Shown: one piece after another, positions 42,606 to 53,646 of the stretch
Layout of the letters: the number at the start of each line of letters is the position of its first letter
How positions within the stretch are numbered: the stretch's first letter is position 1
From: Flavobacterium sp.
Lineage (GTDB): Bacteria > Bacteroidota > Bacteroidia > Flavobacteriales > Flavobacteriaceae
Direction: 5' to 3'
Length of the DNA stretch: 64,000 bases
NCBI RefSeq assembly: GCF_024642105.1
Contig: NZ_JAHEBT010000003.1
Coordinates: 1-64,000, forward strand
Notes under the pieces: model-generated
Told to the model about the DNA's origin: nothing
Database searches by the model: none
What the model saw: the letters and a program-made list of their open reading frames with translations, nothing else
Program-made: the position numbers and the translations under genes

Positions 42606-44525
42606 ATGAAAAAGTATTTCACACTCTATATCGCCCTATTGAATCTATTTTCATTCAATAGCTATTCGCAACAATCCCAACTAAAATCAGCGGATAAAAA
42701 ATATACTAATTTAGCCTATATCGATGCTATAAAAACCTATGAGAGAGTTGCCGAAAAAGGGTACCAATCAGCTGATATGTATAAAAAAATAGGCAACTCG
42801 TATTATTTCAACGGCGAGTTAGAATCGGCTGCCAAATGGTACAGTCAACTATTTGCTATGAATACTGATGTAGAACCTGAATATTATTTTCGCTATTCGC
42901 AATCGTTACAATCAATTGGTGAAAACCAAAAAGCAAACGAAATGCAGCAATTGTTCCGTCAAAAAATTGGAATTACTGACAAGTCAATGAATTATCTTGA
43001 CCAAATTAAAGCCAATTCGGGTCGATATCAAATCGAAAATGCTGGGATTAATTCTCAATATTCAGATTATGGCACAGCAAAGTATGGAAATAAAATCGTG
43101 TTTGCGACAGCTCGAGACACTGGAAGTTTATCCCACCGAATCCATTCTTGGAACAATCAATATTTCACTAATCTGTATACTTCAGAACTAGCTGAAGATG
43201 CAACCTTAAGTAAACCAGAACCCTTTGATGATGCCGTAAAATCAAGATTTCATGAAGCTACCCCTGTTTTTACCAAAGACGGAAAAACAATGTACTTTAG
43301 TCGCAATAATTTTCTAAAAGGTAAAAAGGGTAAAAGCCAAGATAAAACTACACTTTTGAAAATATACCGTGCGTATGCTGTAGATGGACTATGGACCAAT
43401 GTAACCGAATTACCTTTCAACAGTGACCAATTCAGCACAGCACATCCTGCATTAAGTCCTGATGAAAAAACACTCTATTTTGCTTCGAACCGACCAGATT
43501 CTTTTGGTGAATCCGATATTTACAAAGTACAGATCAATGAGGACGGAAGTTTTGGAACCCCTATAAACTTAGGCAATAGCATCAATACCATTGGACGAGA
43601 AAGTTTCCCTTCGATCACGGAGGAGAATGAAATGTATTTTGCTTCAGACGGGCAACCGGGATTAGGTGGATTTGATATTTTTGTAACCAAAATTAACCCT
43701 GACGGAACTTTTACCGACGTTCAAAATGTGGGGGAAAGTGTCAATTCAGCCAAAGATGATTTTGCCTATTTCATCGATACTAAAACTAGAAGAGGTTTTT
43801 TTAGCTCCAATAGAAGTGGCGGGCAAGGATCAGACGATATTTATCAATTCTTGGAAACCAAACGACTACGTTGTGAACAAGAATTATACGGAGAAATCAC
43901 CGATGAGAATTCTAAAGAATTGTTGCCAAATACAACGATTAGTTTGTATAACAAACAATTCGATTTATTAAATACAATTGTATCTGACTCCAAAGGAAAT
44001 TATTCTCTAAAAGTAGATTGCGATCAAGACTATTACGTCAGAGCCGAAAAAACAGAATACAATACCAAAGAACAAAAAATCAGTATCTCAAAATTGGACG
44101 GAAGAACGTACCTACCTATTGCTTTAGAAAAAACAAAATGTAAAGTAACTATAGGTGATGATTTAGGAAAATGTTTTGGTATAAAAAATATTTACTTTGA
44201 TTTCGACAAATATAATATTCGTGTAGAAGCCGCTATAGATTTAGAAAAAATATTAATTGTTTTAACGGATAATCCAGGTATGAAATTAGACATTCGTTCT
44301 CATACTGATAGTAGAGGTACTTTTAAATACAATGAAATTTTATCAGGTAATAGAGCCAAAGCTACTATTCAATGGCTAATTAAAAACGGAGTGAATCCCA
44401 ATCGCCTAACAGCCAAAGGCTATGGAGAAGCTCAACTAGTGAACCACTGTTCTGATGGAGTTTCTTGTACAGAAGAGGAGCATCAACTAAATAGACGTAG
44501 TGAATTTATTATTACTGCTTTATAA
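42606..44525 (+). CDS. OmpA-family protein with TPR and PD40 repeats (PorE-like)
   Basis: A 639-residue periplasmic or outer-membrane-linked protein. Signal peptide about 1-21 (ending NSYSQ). TPR-like region about 22-125. PD40/WD40-type repeats about 150-410 (TPVFTKDGKTMYFSRNNF, HPALSPDEKTLYFASNRPDSFGESDIYKV). A carboxypeptidase-regulatory-like domain about 420-500 (GEITDENSKELLPNTTISLYN). A C-terminal OmpA peptidoglycan-binding domain (IYFDFDKYNIRVEAAIDLEKI, IRSHTDSRGTFKYNEILSGNRA). Such proteins anchor type IX cargo complexes to the cell wall. It is the last gene of the cassette and is followed by a strong terminator. Confidence 0.93.
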   Translation: MKKYFTLYIALLNLFSFNSYSQQSQLKSADKKYTNLAYIDAIKTYERVAEKGYQSADMYKKIGNSYYFNGELESAAKWYSQLFAMNTDVEPEYYFRYSQSLQSIGENQKANEMQQLFRQKIGITDKSMNYLDQIKANSGRYQIENAGINSQYSDYGTAKYGNKIVFATARDTGSLSHRIHSWNNQYFTNLYTSELAEDATLSKPEPFDDAVKSRFHEATPVFTKDGKTMYFSRNNFLKGKKGKSQDKTTLLKIYRAYAVDGLWTNVTELPFNSDQFSTAHPALSPDEKTLYFASNRPDSFGESDIYKVQINEDGSFGTPINLGNSINTIGRESFPSITEENEMYFASDGQPGLGGFDIFVTKINPDGTFTDVQNVGESVNSAKDDFAYFIDTKTRRGFFSSNRSGGQGSDDIYQFLETKRLRCEQELYGEITDENSKELLPNTTISLYNKQFDLLNTIVSDSKGNYSLKVDCDQDYYVRAEKTEYNTKEQKISISKLDGRTYLPIALEKTKCKVTIGDDLGKCFGIKNIYFDFDKYNIRVEAAIDLEKILIVLTDNPGMKLDIRSHTDSRGTFKYNEILSGNRAKATIQWLIKNGVNPNRLTAKGYGEAQLVNHCSDGVSCTEEEHQLNRRSEFIITAL

Positions 44526-44560
44526 AAAAGGGCGAATTTCTAATGAAATTCGCCCTTTTT
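44525..44560 (+). terminator. Terminator of the type IX cargo cassette
   Basis: AAAAAGGGCGAATTTC, TAAT loop, GAAATTCGCCCTTTTT, beginning at the last base of the OmpA gene. The stem is symmetrical, so it also serves the convergent CAP gene. Confidence 0.92.
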
Positions 44561-44576
44561 ATAACTATACAGTTCT

Positions 44577-45080
44577 TTAAATCTTAGCAAAGATATTAGT
44601 GTAATATTTTTTTCCGGTAGTTGGATTTTCACGAACGGAAAGCCCAAAATGAGTATAATTACCTTCCAAATTGGCTTTATGTCCTTCACTTGCTAGCCAA
44701 GCATCTAAAACAGCTTTTGGAGTAGTATAATTATATGCTACATTTTCGGTAACATATTTAGCACTTAAAGTTTTCATAATATCTTCCGAACGGGCCACAA
44801 AATCATTATGATTAACCACATTATTAGCAATCATATAATTATTATGTTCTTCGGCTTTAAAAGAGATATAATCTGACTTAATTAGGGCATTCAAACCAAT
44901 ACTAACTCGGTAATTATTGATTAATGTCAAGGTTTCATTTTCAAAAGTAGTGTACGGATAAGGAACAGAAGTTTGAGAAACGGCCGGTGTTGTAACTGAT
45001 GCAGGTGCATCTGCAGTACAAGAATTTAGGGTGCCAAGTACAAAAACGAGTACAAGGACACGTAATAAAAATAATTTCAT
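44577..45080 (-). CDS. CAP-domain (SCP/PR-1 type) lipoprotein
   Basis: A 167-residue protein. Lipoprotein signal MKLFLLRVLVLVFVLGTLNSC (Cys21). The CAP domain covers about 47-165: LTLINNYRVSIGLNALIKSDYI, KAEEHNNYMIANNVVNHNDF (first His), ENVAYNY (Glu), AWLASEGHKANLEGNYTHFGLSV (second His) and KYYTNIFAKI. Bacterial CAP proteins are extracellular and mostly of unknown activity. A complete Bacteroidota promoter lies upstream with a 75-nt leader. Confidence 0.88.
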   Translation of the reverse strand: MKLFLLRVLVLVFVLGTLNSCTADAPASVTTPAVSQTSVPYPYTTFENETLTLINNYRVSIGLNALIKSDYISFKAEEHNNYMIANNVVNHNDFVARSEDIMKTLSAKYVTENVAYNYTTPKAVLDAWLASEGHKANLEGNYTHFGLSVRENPTTGKKYYTNIFAKI

Positions 45081-45161
45081 AAAAGTAGGGCAAGCTTAAA
45101 GTAGATTGTGGGGCAAACTCCTTTAAAAAATTTAAATTGTTGATGTATTAATTAAGCGGTG

Positions 45162-45192
45162 CAAATGTACAACATTAATCGACAAAAGTCAA
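45162..45192 (-). promoter_or_regulatory. Bacteroidota-type promoter of the CAP lipoprotein gene
   Basis: On the minus strand, TTG (complement of 45190-45192), 20-nt spacer, TACATTTG (complement of 45162-45169). Expected start near 45155, 75 nt before the ATG. Confidence 0.7.
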
Positions 45193-45245
45193 ATAAAAAC
45201 GATTTAAATAGCTAATTTTCAAGTATTTACAAATAAATTCTTACA

Positions 45246-45890
45246 TTAAGGAGACAGTCTGTCTATCTTCCAACTAAAATCAGACTGAGCAATGTATCTA
45301 ATTCTATCGTGAAGGCGATTAGGTCTACCTTGCCAGAACTCAACTTCCAAAGGAGTAACTAAAAATCCTCCCCAATGTTCTGGTCTTGGAATAACCATGC
45401 CTTCAAAATTAGCTTCCAATTGTTTTAAATTTTCTTCTAAATACTCTCTTGAAGGTACCACTTCAGATTGATTCGATACAATAGCTCCTAATTTACTTCC
45501 ATCTGGTCGAGAAGCAAAATAATTATCCGAAATGATTTCAGACGTTTTCTGAGCAATCCCTTTAATAATCACTTGACGCTCCATACTAGACCAAAAAAAC
45601 GAAAGACAAACATTAGGATTAGTAGTAATAGCCTTGCCTTTTTCTGAATTATAATTGGTATAAAAAATAAATCCTTCTTCGTTAAATTTCTTCAATAAAA
45701 CAACTCTCGATTTTGGGAATCCATCCAAACCAATAGTAGCCACCGTCATAGCGTTGACTTCTTCATTGCCTCCAAAGTCCTCTACTTCATGAAACCATCT
45801 ATTGAACAAATTAATTGGATCTTCTGGAATAGAAGTTTCTAACAATTCACTTTTTTCATAGGATTTTCGGTAATCACTTAAATCTTTCAT
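45246..45890 (-). CDS. pdxH: Pyridoxamine 5'-phosphate oxidase
   Basis: A 214-residue FMN enzyme that makes pyridoxal phosphate. Family features: LRKSYEKSELLE-type start (DLSDYRKSYEKSELLETSIPEDP), NAMTVATIGLDGFPKSRVVLLKKFNEEGFIFYTNYNSEKG (FMN binding), ERQVIIKGIAQKTS, and the C-terminal signature EFWQGRPNRLHDRIRY. Full length ending in WKIDRLSP. It is 22 nt downstream of rnz. Confidence 0.95.
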   Translation of the reverse strand: MKDLSDYRKSYEKSELLETSIPEDPINLFNRWFHEVEDFGGNEEVNAMTVATIGLDGFPKSRVVLLKKFNEEGFIFYTNYNSEKGKAITTNPNVCLSFFWSSMERQVIIKGIAQKTSEIISDNYFASRPDGSKLGAIVSNQSEVVPSREYLEENLKQLEANFEGMVIPRPEHWGGFLVTPLEVEFWQGRPNRLHDRIRYIAQSDFSWKIDRLSP

Positions 45891-45912
45891 GGATTATTTT
45901 TTTTATGCTTTA

Positions 45913-46818
45913 TTACAATTCAAACGTTTTGCCATCTTCTGCTAAAAGCACTTCTGGAAAAACGGTTTCGGCTTCTTCTTTAAACAATGTTATACTTTCG
46001 TATCGAGTCGAATAATGCCCTAAAATTAATTGTTTTACATTGGCTTTCAAAGCAATTCGAGCAGCTTCTTTTGCTGTGGAGTGTAAGGTCTTTTGAGCCA
46101 AACCTTCTTCTGATTCTAAAAAAGTGGATTCATGGTACAAAACATCAACGTTTTCAATAATCGGGATGACTGCTTCATAATAAACTGTGTCAGAACAAAA
46201 GGCGTAACTTTTGGGGGGAAGGGGATCAAAAGTCAATTCTGAATTGGGAATTATTCTACCATCTTCTAAAGTGATGTCTTTTCCATTTTTTATCTTTTGG
46301 TAATAGCAACTCTCAATTTCGTAATTCAAAACTGCATCCATATTCAACTTGCGAGCCCCTGCTTTTTCTTGAAATAAAAAACCATTAGTATATACTCGAT
46401 GTTTTAGAGGTATGGTTTTAACCAACACTTTTTCGTCTTCAAAAATAGTCTCACTTTCATCCGATTCCAATTCATGAAAATACAAACCGTAATTCGTCCA
46501 CGAATTAGATAACCTTAATTGCAATAGAATAATTTCTTTGATACCTTTTGGACCATAAATATGTAAATCCGTTGTTCTTCCTAACAAACTAAAAGTTGAA
46601 ATCAATCCAATCAAACCAAAAAAATGATCACCATGCAAATGAGAAATAAAAACCTGATTGATTTTAGAAAATTTGATTTTGTTTTTCCGAAGCTGTACTT
46701 GAGTGCCTTCTCCACAATCAATTAAGAACATTCTGTTATTGATCTCCAATAACTGGGAAGTTGGATTCGTTATCGTTCGAGGGGTAGCGGCATAGCAGCC
46801 AAGAATGGTTAGCTTCAT
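45913..46818 (-). CDS. rnz: Ribonuclease Z
   Basis: A 301-residue metallo-beta-lactamase-fold endonuclease that trims tRNA 3' ends. The zinc motif is VFISHLHGDHFFGLIG (HLHGDH, about 59-68). Other ligands: PLKHRVYTNGF, the Asp of AFCSDTVYYE, LYHESTFL and LILGHYSTRY. It starts MKLTILGCYAATPRT. Its ATG overlaps the stop of the upstream STAS-like gene by one base (TAATG), indicating translational coupling. Confidence 0.95.
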   Translation of the reverse strand: MKLTILGCYAATPRTITNPTSQLLEINNRMFLIDCGEGTQVQLRKNKIKFSKINQVFISHLHGDHFFGLIGLISTFSLLGRTTDLHIYGPKGIKEIILLQLRLSNSWTNYGLYFHELESDESETIFEDEKVLVKTIPLKHRVYTNGFLFQEKAGARKLNMDAVLNYEIESCYYQKIKNGKDITLEDGRIIPNSELTFDPLPPKSYAFCSDTVYYEAVIPIIENVDVLYHESTFLESEEGLAQKTLHSTAKEAARIALKANVKQLILGHYSTRYESITLFKEEAETVFPEVLLAEDGKTFEL

Positions 46819-47150
46819 TAAAATCCTAAATCACGTTCGATTTCTTCCATTTCAATAATATCGTGGGCTTCTAAATTGGATGGAACCACAACCAGTTGAG
46901 ATGGAACAGCATTAAAATCAATCCCTTCTGCTACCACAACAAATGATTTTTTTGCTTTTTTATGTTGTTTAGATAAAGGTAACAACAATTTTAAATCAGC
47001 AAGAGTAACCGATTTGTTATGAGACAAATCGATAATTAAATTATGAGTATCAAAGGAGGAATTAGATTGTGACACTTTATCTAAAAATGAAGTAAAATCT
47101 CCTTGAGTATCTTTTATTGTTATCGTATGTCCTTTTTGATCTACTTTCAT
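46818..47150 (-). CDS. STAS-like small protein coupled to rnz
   Basis: A 110-residue protein with an anti-sigma-factor-antagonist-like alternation: GHTITIKDTQGDFTSFLDKV, HNLIIDLSHNKSVTLADLKLLLPLSKQHKKAKKSFVVVAEG, then an acidic tail IIEMEEIERDLGF. The IDLSHNKSVTLADL segment occupies the place of the phosphorylatable Ser/Thr loop in STAS proteins. Relatives are sometimes called ribonuclease Z by association, which is wrong because no metal motif is present. Stop and rnz start share one base. Confidence 0.7.
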   Translation of the reverse strand: MKVDQKGHTITIKDTQGDFTSFLDKVSQSNSSFDTHNLIIDLSHNKSVTLADLKLLLPLSKQHKKAKKSFVVVAEGIDFNAVPSQLVVVPSNLEAHDIIEMEEIERDLGF

Positions 47151-47219
47151 AAATTGGATTTTAACAACTGCATAATACAGTTAATTTGAAACGAACTAAT
47201 TTACGTAATTAGTATGAAA

Positions 47220-48146
47220 TTATTGGATTTTTGAAGCCAAAAGATAAATAACCGCCATTCGGATAGCTACTCCATTTTCTACTTGGTCTAAAATAACCGA
47301 TTGTTGAGAGTCGGCAACATCACTTGTAATTTCAACTCCACGATTGATAGGTCCTGGGTGCATAATTACAATCTCTTTGTTTAGCGAGTCCAAAAGATTT
47401 TTATCTACTCCATATTGCTGCGCATATTCTCTTGTAGAAGGAAAATAATTCACGTCCATACGTTCGTTTTGTACTCGCAACATATTAGCTACATCACACC
47501 ATTCAAGCGCTTTACGTAGGTTAGACTCAACTGTCACTCCAAGTGATTCGATGTGTTTTGGAATCAATGTTTTTGGTCCACATACCTTTACCTCTGCTCC
47601 TTGCATTTGCAAAGCATAGATGTTAGACAAAGCCACACGAGAGTGCAAAATATCGCCCACAATTACTACTTTTTTCCCCGCTACATCACCTAATTTTTCA
47701 CGTATTGAATAACTATCTAACAAGGCTTGGGTTGGGTGTTCGTGTGCACCATCTCCTGCATTAACAATACTTGCTTTTACATTTTTAGATAAGAAGTAAG
47801 CCGCACCTGGATTGGCATGACGCATCACCACCATATCTACTTTCATGGAAAGGATATTATTTACGGTATCGATGAGTGTTTCCCCTTTCTTAACAGAAGA
47901 CTGTGCTGCCGAAAAACTAATCACATCAGCTGACAATCGTTTTTGGGCTAATTCAAAAGAAAGTTTGGTTCGGGTACTATTTTCAAAAAAGATGTTGGCA
48001 ATGGTAATGTCTCGTAAAGAAGGAACTTTCTTAATGGGTCTATTGATAACTTCCTTAAAATGATCTGCGGTTTCAAAAATTAAGTCAATATCATTTTTGT
48101 TAATGTATTTTATTCCTAATAAATGATTTACGCTTAATTCTTTCAT
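47220..48146 (-). CDS. pyrB: Aspartate carbamoyltransferase catalytic subunit
   Basis: A 308-residue enzyme that forms carbamoyl-aspartate in pyrimidine synthesis. Carbamoyl phosphate site FFENSTRTKLSFELA (about 52-66), then SSVKKGETLIDT with the mobile-loop Lys, HPTQALLDSYSI, VVIVGDILHSRVALSN and MHPGPINRGVEI. No PyrI follows. It is 41 nt downstream of pyrR, the expected regulator. Confidence 0.96.
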   Translation of the reverse strand: MKELSVNHLLGIKYINKNDIDLIFETADHFKEVINRPIKKVPSLRDITIANIFFENSTRTKLSFELAQKRLSADVISFSAAQSSVKKGETLIDTVNNILSMKVDMVVMRHANPGAAYFLSKNVKASIVNAGDGAHEHPTQALLDSYSIREKLGDVAGKKVVIVGDILHSRVALSNIYALQMQGAEVKVCGPKTLIPKHIESLGVTVESNLRKALEWCDVANMLRVQNERMDVNYFPSTREYAQQYGVDKNLLDSLNKEIVIMHPGPINRGVEITSDVADSQQSVILDQVENGVAIRMAVIYLLASKIQ

Positions 48147-48187
48147 TTTTCTTTACAATTATAATTTTTTAATGATTGACTTTCTAC

Positions 48188-48727
48188 TTAATTGGTAATT
48201 AAATATACTCCGTCTTCTCCATCATTTTCTTTCCAACACACTTTTACTTTTTCGTCGTTTATGGCATCTACCTGTCTTCCTCTATAATCAGGCTGAATTG
48301 GTAAATTACGGCTAAAACGTCGATCAATTAATACCAATAATTCAATTTCAGAAGGTCTTCCAAAAGATTGAATAGCAGTTAAAGCCGAACGAATACTTCG
48401 CCCAGTAAACAACACATCGTCAATAAAAATGACTTTTTTGTTTTCAACTATAAAATTGATATTGGTCTTATTTGCCTCTAACGGTTTTTCGGTTCTTCTG
48501 AAATCATCTCTAAAAAAAGTGATGTCCAAATAACCCAAAGTGATCGCTGGTGTTTGGTATTCTTTTTCTAAAATTTCTTTTAAACGTTCTGCCAAGAAAA
48601 CACCTCTAGGCTGGATTCCAACTAAAATAGTATCCGAGAAATCCAAGTGTTTTTCAATTAATTGACAAGCCAAACGATGCAGTATGATAGTAACTTCTTT
48701 TGCAGTAAGTAATACTTTTTGACTCAT
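48188..48727 (-). CDS. pyrR: PyrR, pyrimidine operon regulator / uracil phosphoribosyltransferase
   Basis: The start is taken as ATG 48727 (MSQKVLLTAKEVTIILHRLACQLIE), 179 residues; an ATG-like start at 48754 lies within the promoter box. PRTase fold with the PRPP loop KKVIFIDDVLFTGRSIRSALTAI (about 95-117) and GIQPRGVFLAERL. In Firmicutes PyrR binds pyr mRNA anti-antiterminators; no such leader is visible between pyrR and pyrB (41 nt), so here it may act only as an enzyme or by other means. Confidence 0.93.
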   Translation of the reverse strand: MSQKVLLTAKEVTIILHRLACQLIEKHLDFSDTILVGIQPRGVFLAERLKEILEKEYQTPAITLGYLDITFFRDDFRRTEKPLEANKTNINFIVENKKVIFIDDVLFTGRSIRSALTAIQSFGRPSEIELLVLIDRRFSRNLPIQPDYRGRQVDAINDEKVKVCWKENDGEDGVYLITN

Positions 48728-48751
48728 GGTAAAGTGTAATGTTTGGTTAGG

Positions 48752-48759
48752 CAAATATA
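48752..48759 (-). promoter_or_regulatory. -7 box of the pyrR-pyrB operon
   Basis: CAAATATA on the plus strand reads TATATTTG. Start expected near 48745, 18 nt before the pyrR ATG at 48727. No clear TTG at -33. Confidence 0.55.
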
Positions 48760-48808
48760 CAAATTCTGTTTTATGATTGATAATTAAAAATCACAGAAAA
48801 ATTAGCTA

Positions 48809-48838
48809 AAAAAAAGCCTTGAAAATTCAAGGCTTTTT
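48809..48838 (-). terminator. Terminator of the ABC-F gene
   Basis: AAAAAGCCTTGAA (48811-48823), short loop, TTCAAGGCTTTTT (48826-48838), with T8 on the minus strand, just after the ABC-F stop codon. Confidence 0.88.
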
Positions 48839-48845
48839 AAACTAT

Positions 48846-50513
<1,668 letters not shown>

Positions 50514-50716
50514 TTAAATTCTAAGAGCGCAAATGGAATACTAAAATCAATTTTTGTTGTAGTATATATTAGAAGAAAAGCAGTGTTTACAATCAAAAAC
50601 CATTTATTCTACAATTTTAACAATATTTATTCCAATTTATTTTTTTTTAATTTAAGTAACAAATACTTTTACACTCTTACAGCAATTAATTTTTATAACC
50701 AAAAACCAAAACAAAA

Positions 50717-52378
50717 ATGAATTCAGAACAGACTAGAGCAAACAATTCTGCTCTTTCAACCTTAATCACGGTTTTCTTCTTTTGGGGATTTATTGGAGCA
50801 TCAAACGGTGTTTTTATCCCTTTTTGTAAAGCTAAATTCGGATTAGATCAATTCCAAAGTCAGTTAATTGACTTTGCTTTTTATGGGGCGTATTACATAG
50901 GAGCTTTACTCCTTTTTATTTTTAGTAGTGCTGCCAAAAGAGATATATTAAACGGATGGGGATTCAAAAAAGGAATCATTTATGGATTATTGATTAGTAC
51001 GTTTGGTGCTGCATTAATGATTCTAGCCGTAATTCAAGGGAGTTATTTATTTATTTTAGGCGCTTTATTCATTGTTGCTTTAGGATTCTCTCTACAACAA
51101 ACTTCGGCACAACCTTTTGCTGCTTCTTTAGGAGAACCTCACACTGCATCTAGCCGATTGAATTTGGCGGGGGGAATTAACTCGTTAGGAACTACTATTG
51201 GGCCAATCGTAGTGTCATTTGCACTTTTTGGAGTAATTTCAGGGGTAAGTATTGAAGAATTTGCACAAAAAGCAGACTCGCTAGATTCTATGATTACCTT
51301 ATACATGGCCGTAGGTGGATTGTTTTTATTGGCAGCCGCCTTATTTCATTTTTCAAAAAAATTACCTGCTGGAAAAAGTGATGACTCTTTTGAAACAGCA
51401 AACAAAGCCTTAAAAACACTTATTGCAATTACTGCATTATTAGTGGTTATTTTTGGGTACATTTTTTCTCGTTACGAAGATCCAGAATTTATTACTCGTT
51501 TTATTGAAAACAAAGAAGTCGATTATTTAGGATTAGGACTTACTATCTCTACTTTATTAGTGGTTGTAATTGGGCTTTTATTTGCTAATGCTACCGCTCA
51601 AAAAAATCCTGAAGGATGGGGCGCTATGAAATACCCTCAATTAGTATTAGGAATGCTTGCTCTATTCTCTTATGTAGGTGTAGAAGTAAGTATTGGTAGT
51701 AATTTAGGAGAATTGCTAAAAACAGAAGATTTTGGAGCTATTACAGGTCCAGGACTTGCACCATTTATGTCTATGTATTGGGGAAGTTTAATGATTGGAC
51801 GTTGGGCTGGAGCTATTTCGGTTTTCAATCCGTCTTCACAAATGAGAAAGATATTGCTTATTGTAGTACCGTATGTAGCTTTTGGTGTTGTATTGACTGC
51901 TAATGCTATTTCTGGACAAGATATTACGCCATTGTATGCCTATGCATTTGTAATTGTATTCCAAATTGTTGGTTTCTTCCTAGGTAAAGACCAACCATCA
52001 AGAACATTGATGATTTTTGGATTATTGGGAGCAATTGCAATGCTAATTGGTTTACTTACAACTGGAACAATTGCTATTTTTGCTTTTATGAGTGGTGGTT
52101 TATTCTTGAGTATTATGTGGCCTTGTATCTTCTCTTTAGGAATTGCGGGCTTAGGAAAATATACTTCTCAAGGAGCTGCATTCTTAGTCATGATGATTTT
52201 AGGTGGAGGAATTATTCCACCATTACAGGGTAAATTAGCCGATGTAATTGGAATTCATACTTCGTATTTTATTCCTGTTCTATGTTTTGCATTTATAGCA
52301 TTCTACGGCTGGAAAGTAATCGGAATTTTAGAAAAACAAGGTATCGGTCACGATATCGAAGTGGGTGGTGGACACTAA
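50717..52378 (+). CDS. Sugar MFS transporter (FucP/GluP-like)
   Basis: A 553-residue, twelve-or-more-TM symporter. The N-terminal FucP-like signature is clear: [53 protein letters not shown]. Next come [20 protein letters not shown] and [19 protein letters not shown] with [18 protein letters not shown], the family motif. An expanded loop between the halves (about 210-280) makes it longer than E. coli FucP (438 aa). Substrate is probably a hexose such as glucose, galactose or fucose. It is monocistronic with its own terminator. Confidence 0.9.
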   Translation: MNSEQTRANNSALSTLITVFFFWGFIGASNGVFIPFCKAKFGLDQFQSQLIDFAFYGAYYIGALLLFIFSSAAKRDILNGWGFKKGIIYGLLISTFGAALMILAVIQGSYLFILGALFIVALGFSLQQTSAQPFAASLGEPHTASSRLNLAGGINSLGTTIGPIVVSFALFGVISGVSIEEFAQKADSLDSMITLYMAVGGLFLLAAALFHFSKKLPAGKSDDSFETANKALKTLIAITALLVVIFGYIFSRYEDPEFITRFIENKEVDYLGLGLTISTLLVVVIGLLFANATAQKNPEGWGAMKYPQLVLGMLALFSYVGVEVSIGSNLGELLKTEDFGAITGPGLAPFMSMYWGSLMIGRWAGAISVFNPSSQMRKILLIVVPYVAFGVVLTANAISGQDITPLYAYAFVIVFQIVGFFLGKDQPSRTLMIFGLLGAIAMLIGLLTTGTIAIFAFMSGGLFLSIMWPCIFSLGIAGLGKYTSQGAAFLVMMILGGGIIPPLQGKLADVIGIHTSYFIPVLCFAFIAFYGWKVIGILEKQGIGHDIEVGGGH

Positions 52379-52406
52379 AAATACGCAACTAACCAAAACC
52401 AAACCT

Positions 52407-52443
52407 ACCTCCAAAGAGCCATCGCTATTTGGAGGTTTTTTTT
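52407..52443 (+). terminator. Terminator of the sugar transporter gene
   Basis: ACCTCCAAA (52407-52415), 12-nt loop, TTTGGAGGT (52428-52436), then T7, 28 nt after the stop. Confidence 0.85.
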
Positions 52444-52465
52444 GAATCATCCCGAAGCTACGGGT

Positions 52466-52740
52466 TCGTAAATCTAATATCGTAAATCGTATATTAATAA
52501 GGCATATACGAAAATATAATTTCTACTCAAAAAGACTTGTTACCCTGAATTCATTTCAGTGGCTAATTTTCGTAAATCTAATATCGTAAATCGTAAATTC
52601 AATAACCATATTAAGGAAATATAGTTCTACTCAACAAAAGACTTGTTACCCTGAATTCATTTCAGTGGCTAATTTTCGTAAATCTAATATCGTAAATCGT
52701 AAATTCAATAACCATATAAGGAATATAAGGAAATATAAGA
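52466..52740. repeat. Tandem intergenic repeats of about 103-106 bp
   Basis: CGTAAATCTAATATCGTAAA recurs at 52467, 52570 and 52676. Two near-identical units span 52522-52614 and 52625-52717, each with ACTTGTTACCCTGAATTCAT, TTTCAGTGGCTAATTTTCGT and ATCGTAAATTCAATAACCAT; the third copy is partial. Units differ by a 2-nt insertion near the start. The same CGTAAATC core occurs inverted at 1310-1327. The gap from 52741 to 52924 holds a TACATTTG box at 52803 and nothing else recognised. Confidence 0.9.
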
Positions 52741-52802
52741 CTAAACTCCTTTTCATCGTTACATTTTCAAATTGTTACATTTTAAAAATTAAAATAAATT
52801 GC

Positions 52803-52810
52803 TACATTTG
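52803..52810 (+). promoter_or_regulatory. -7 box before the secreted hypothetical gene
   Basis: TACATTTG fits the consensus, but the nearest TTG is 28 nt upstream, too far. If used, it gives a leader of about 108 nt to the ATG at 52925. Confidence 0.35.
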
Positions 52811-52924
52811 AAATACTCTGTAACTGAGTTATAAAAATTAGTTAGCCATGCTCAACAAAAGAGCAAGAAACTGAGCATATAAATAAGTTAACTGCAAGCT
52901 TAAAACAAAAATAACATAGACACA

Positions 52925-53464
52925 ATGAAGAAATATCTATCAGCATTTATTTTGTCAATTCTATTTGTAGGACAAACATTTGGACAATCAAAAATGATAG
53001 TTGGACAAAAACATACAATTTTTGTTGACATTCCTAAAAATTGGATTCAAGCACAAAATGACCAATTGCCATTTTTTATTAAACCAGACGTGAAGGATGT
53101 AAGTAATGAAACTTACATATACGTTTATGGAATTGATTACAATAGCAAGCCCGAATTGAGCGGTTGGGTGAAAGGGAACAATGATAACATATCTGATAAA
53201 TTTGATGGTGTAAAAATTGACACTTTAAAACAACAATTTGACAACATTAAAGCTAATGATTATTTAACTGGTAACTATTTGACAATTACTTACGACTATC
53301 CGAATGGTAGAAATGAAGTTATTTTGGTAATCGAATGTAAATCGACAATTGTGACATCTGTATTATCGACAAAAGACAAGGCTGAACTAAAGAAGCTTTT
53401 ACCTTCATTTATAGAATTATCAAATACATTAAAAATATTAGGAACGACCTTAAAAGAAGAATAA
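52925..53464 (+). CDS. Secreted protein of unknown function
   Basis: A 179-residue protein with a clear signal peptide (MKKYLSAFILSILFVGQTFG, about 1-20). The mature part looks like a small alpha/beta domain (IFVDIPKNWIQAQ, IYVYGIDYNSKP, LTITYDYPNGRNEVILVIECKST, then a helix DKAELKKLLPSFIELSNTLKIL). This layout resembles small periplasmic domains of the PsbP/MOG1 or DUF1795 type, though I cannot assign it. It lies alone between intergenic tandem repeats and a large inverted repeat, so it may be an inserted accessory gene. Confidence 0.7.
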   Translation: MKKYLSAFILSILFVGQTFGQSKMIVGQKHTIFVDIPKNWIQAQNDQLPFFIKPDVKDVSNETYIYVYGIDYNSKPELSGWVKGNNDNISDKFDGVKIDTLKQQFDNIKANDYLTGNYLTITYDYPNGRNEVILVIECKSTIVTSVLSTKDKAELKKLLPSFIELSNTLKILGTTLKEE

Positions 53465-53483
53465 AGCCAGCAGCTAACACAGC

Positions 53484-53587
53484 CTTTGCATCAGGCGGAC
53501 TGACGTACAAACTTGTAGTTTTGTACTCTTGATGAACATTAGTAATAATTTAATACTTTGTAGTCCGAAACCCTCCCGAACGCAAAG
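53484..53587. repeat. Large nested inverted repeat downstream of the secreted hypothetical
   Basis: Three nested pairs: CTTTGC (53484-53489) with GCAAAG (53582-53587), CGGACT (53496-53501) with AGTCCG (53562-53567), and GTACAAA (53505-53511) with TTTGTAC (53520-53526). The outline is like a folded cassette-end or attC-type site, but the conserved RYYYAAC and GTTRRRY boxes are not found and no integrase is nearby. Confidence 0.55.
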
Positions 53588-53613
53588 CGCCCCAAAACAT
53601 TAAACTCCAAAAC

Positions 53614-53646
53614 CAAAAAAATCCCATCATTGATGGGATTTTTTTA
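53614..53646. terminator. Bidirectional terminator at the transaldolase end
   Basis: AAAAAAATCCCATCA followed by TGATGGGATTTTTTT (about 53615-53645), 18 nt after the transaldolase stop on the minus strand and usable from both sides. Confidence 0.88.

Noticed and set aside
47845..48063. Plus-strand frame opposite pyrB
   Set aside because: It lies wholly within pyrB, whose motifs are intact; no ribosome-binding or family support.
48147..48187. PyrR-dependent attenuator between pyrR and pyrB
   Set aside because: Only 41 nt with no terminator or antiterminator stems.
53465..53600. Integron attC site
   Set aside because: Nested pairing is present but the RYYYAAC and GTTRRRY boxes and any integrase gene are not; kept only as an inverted repeat.
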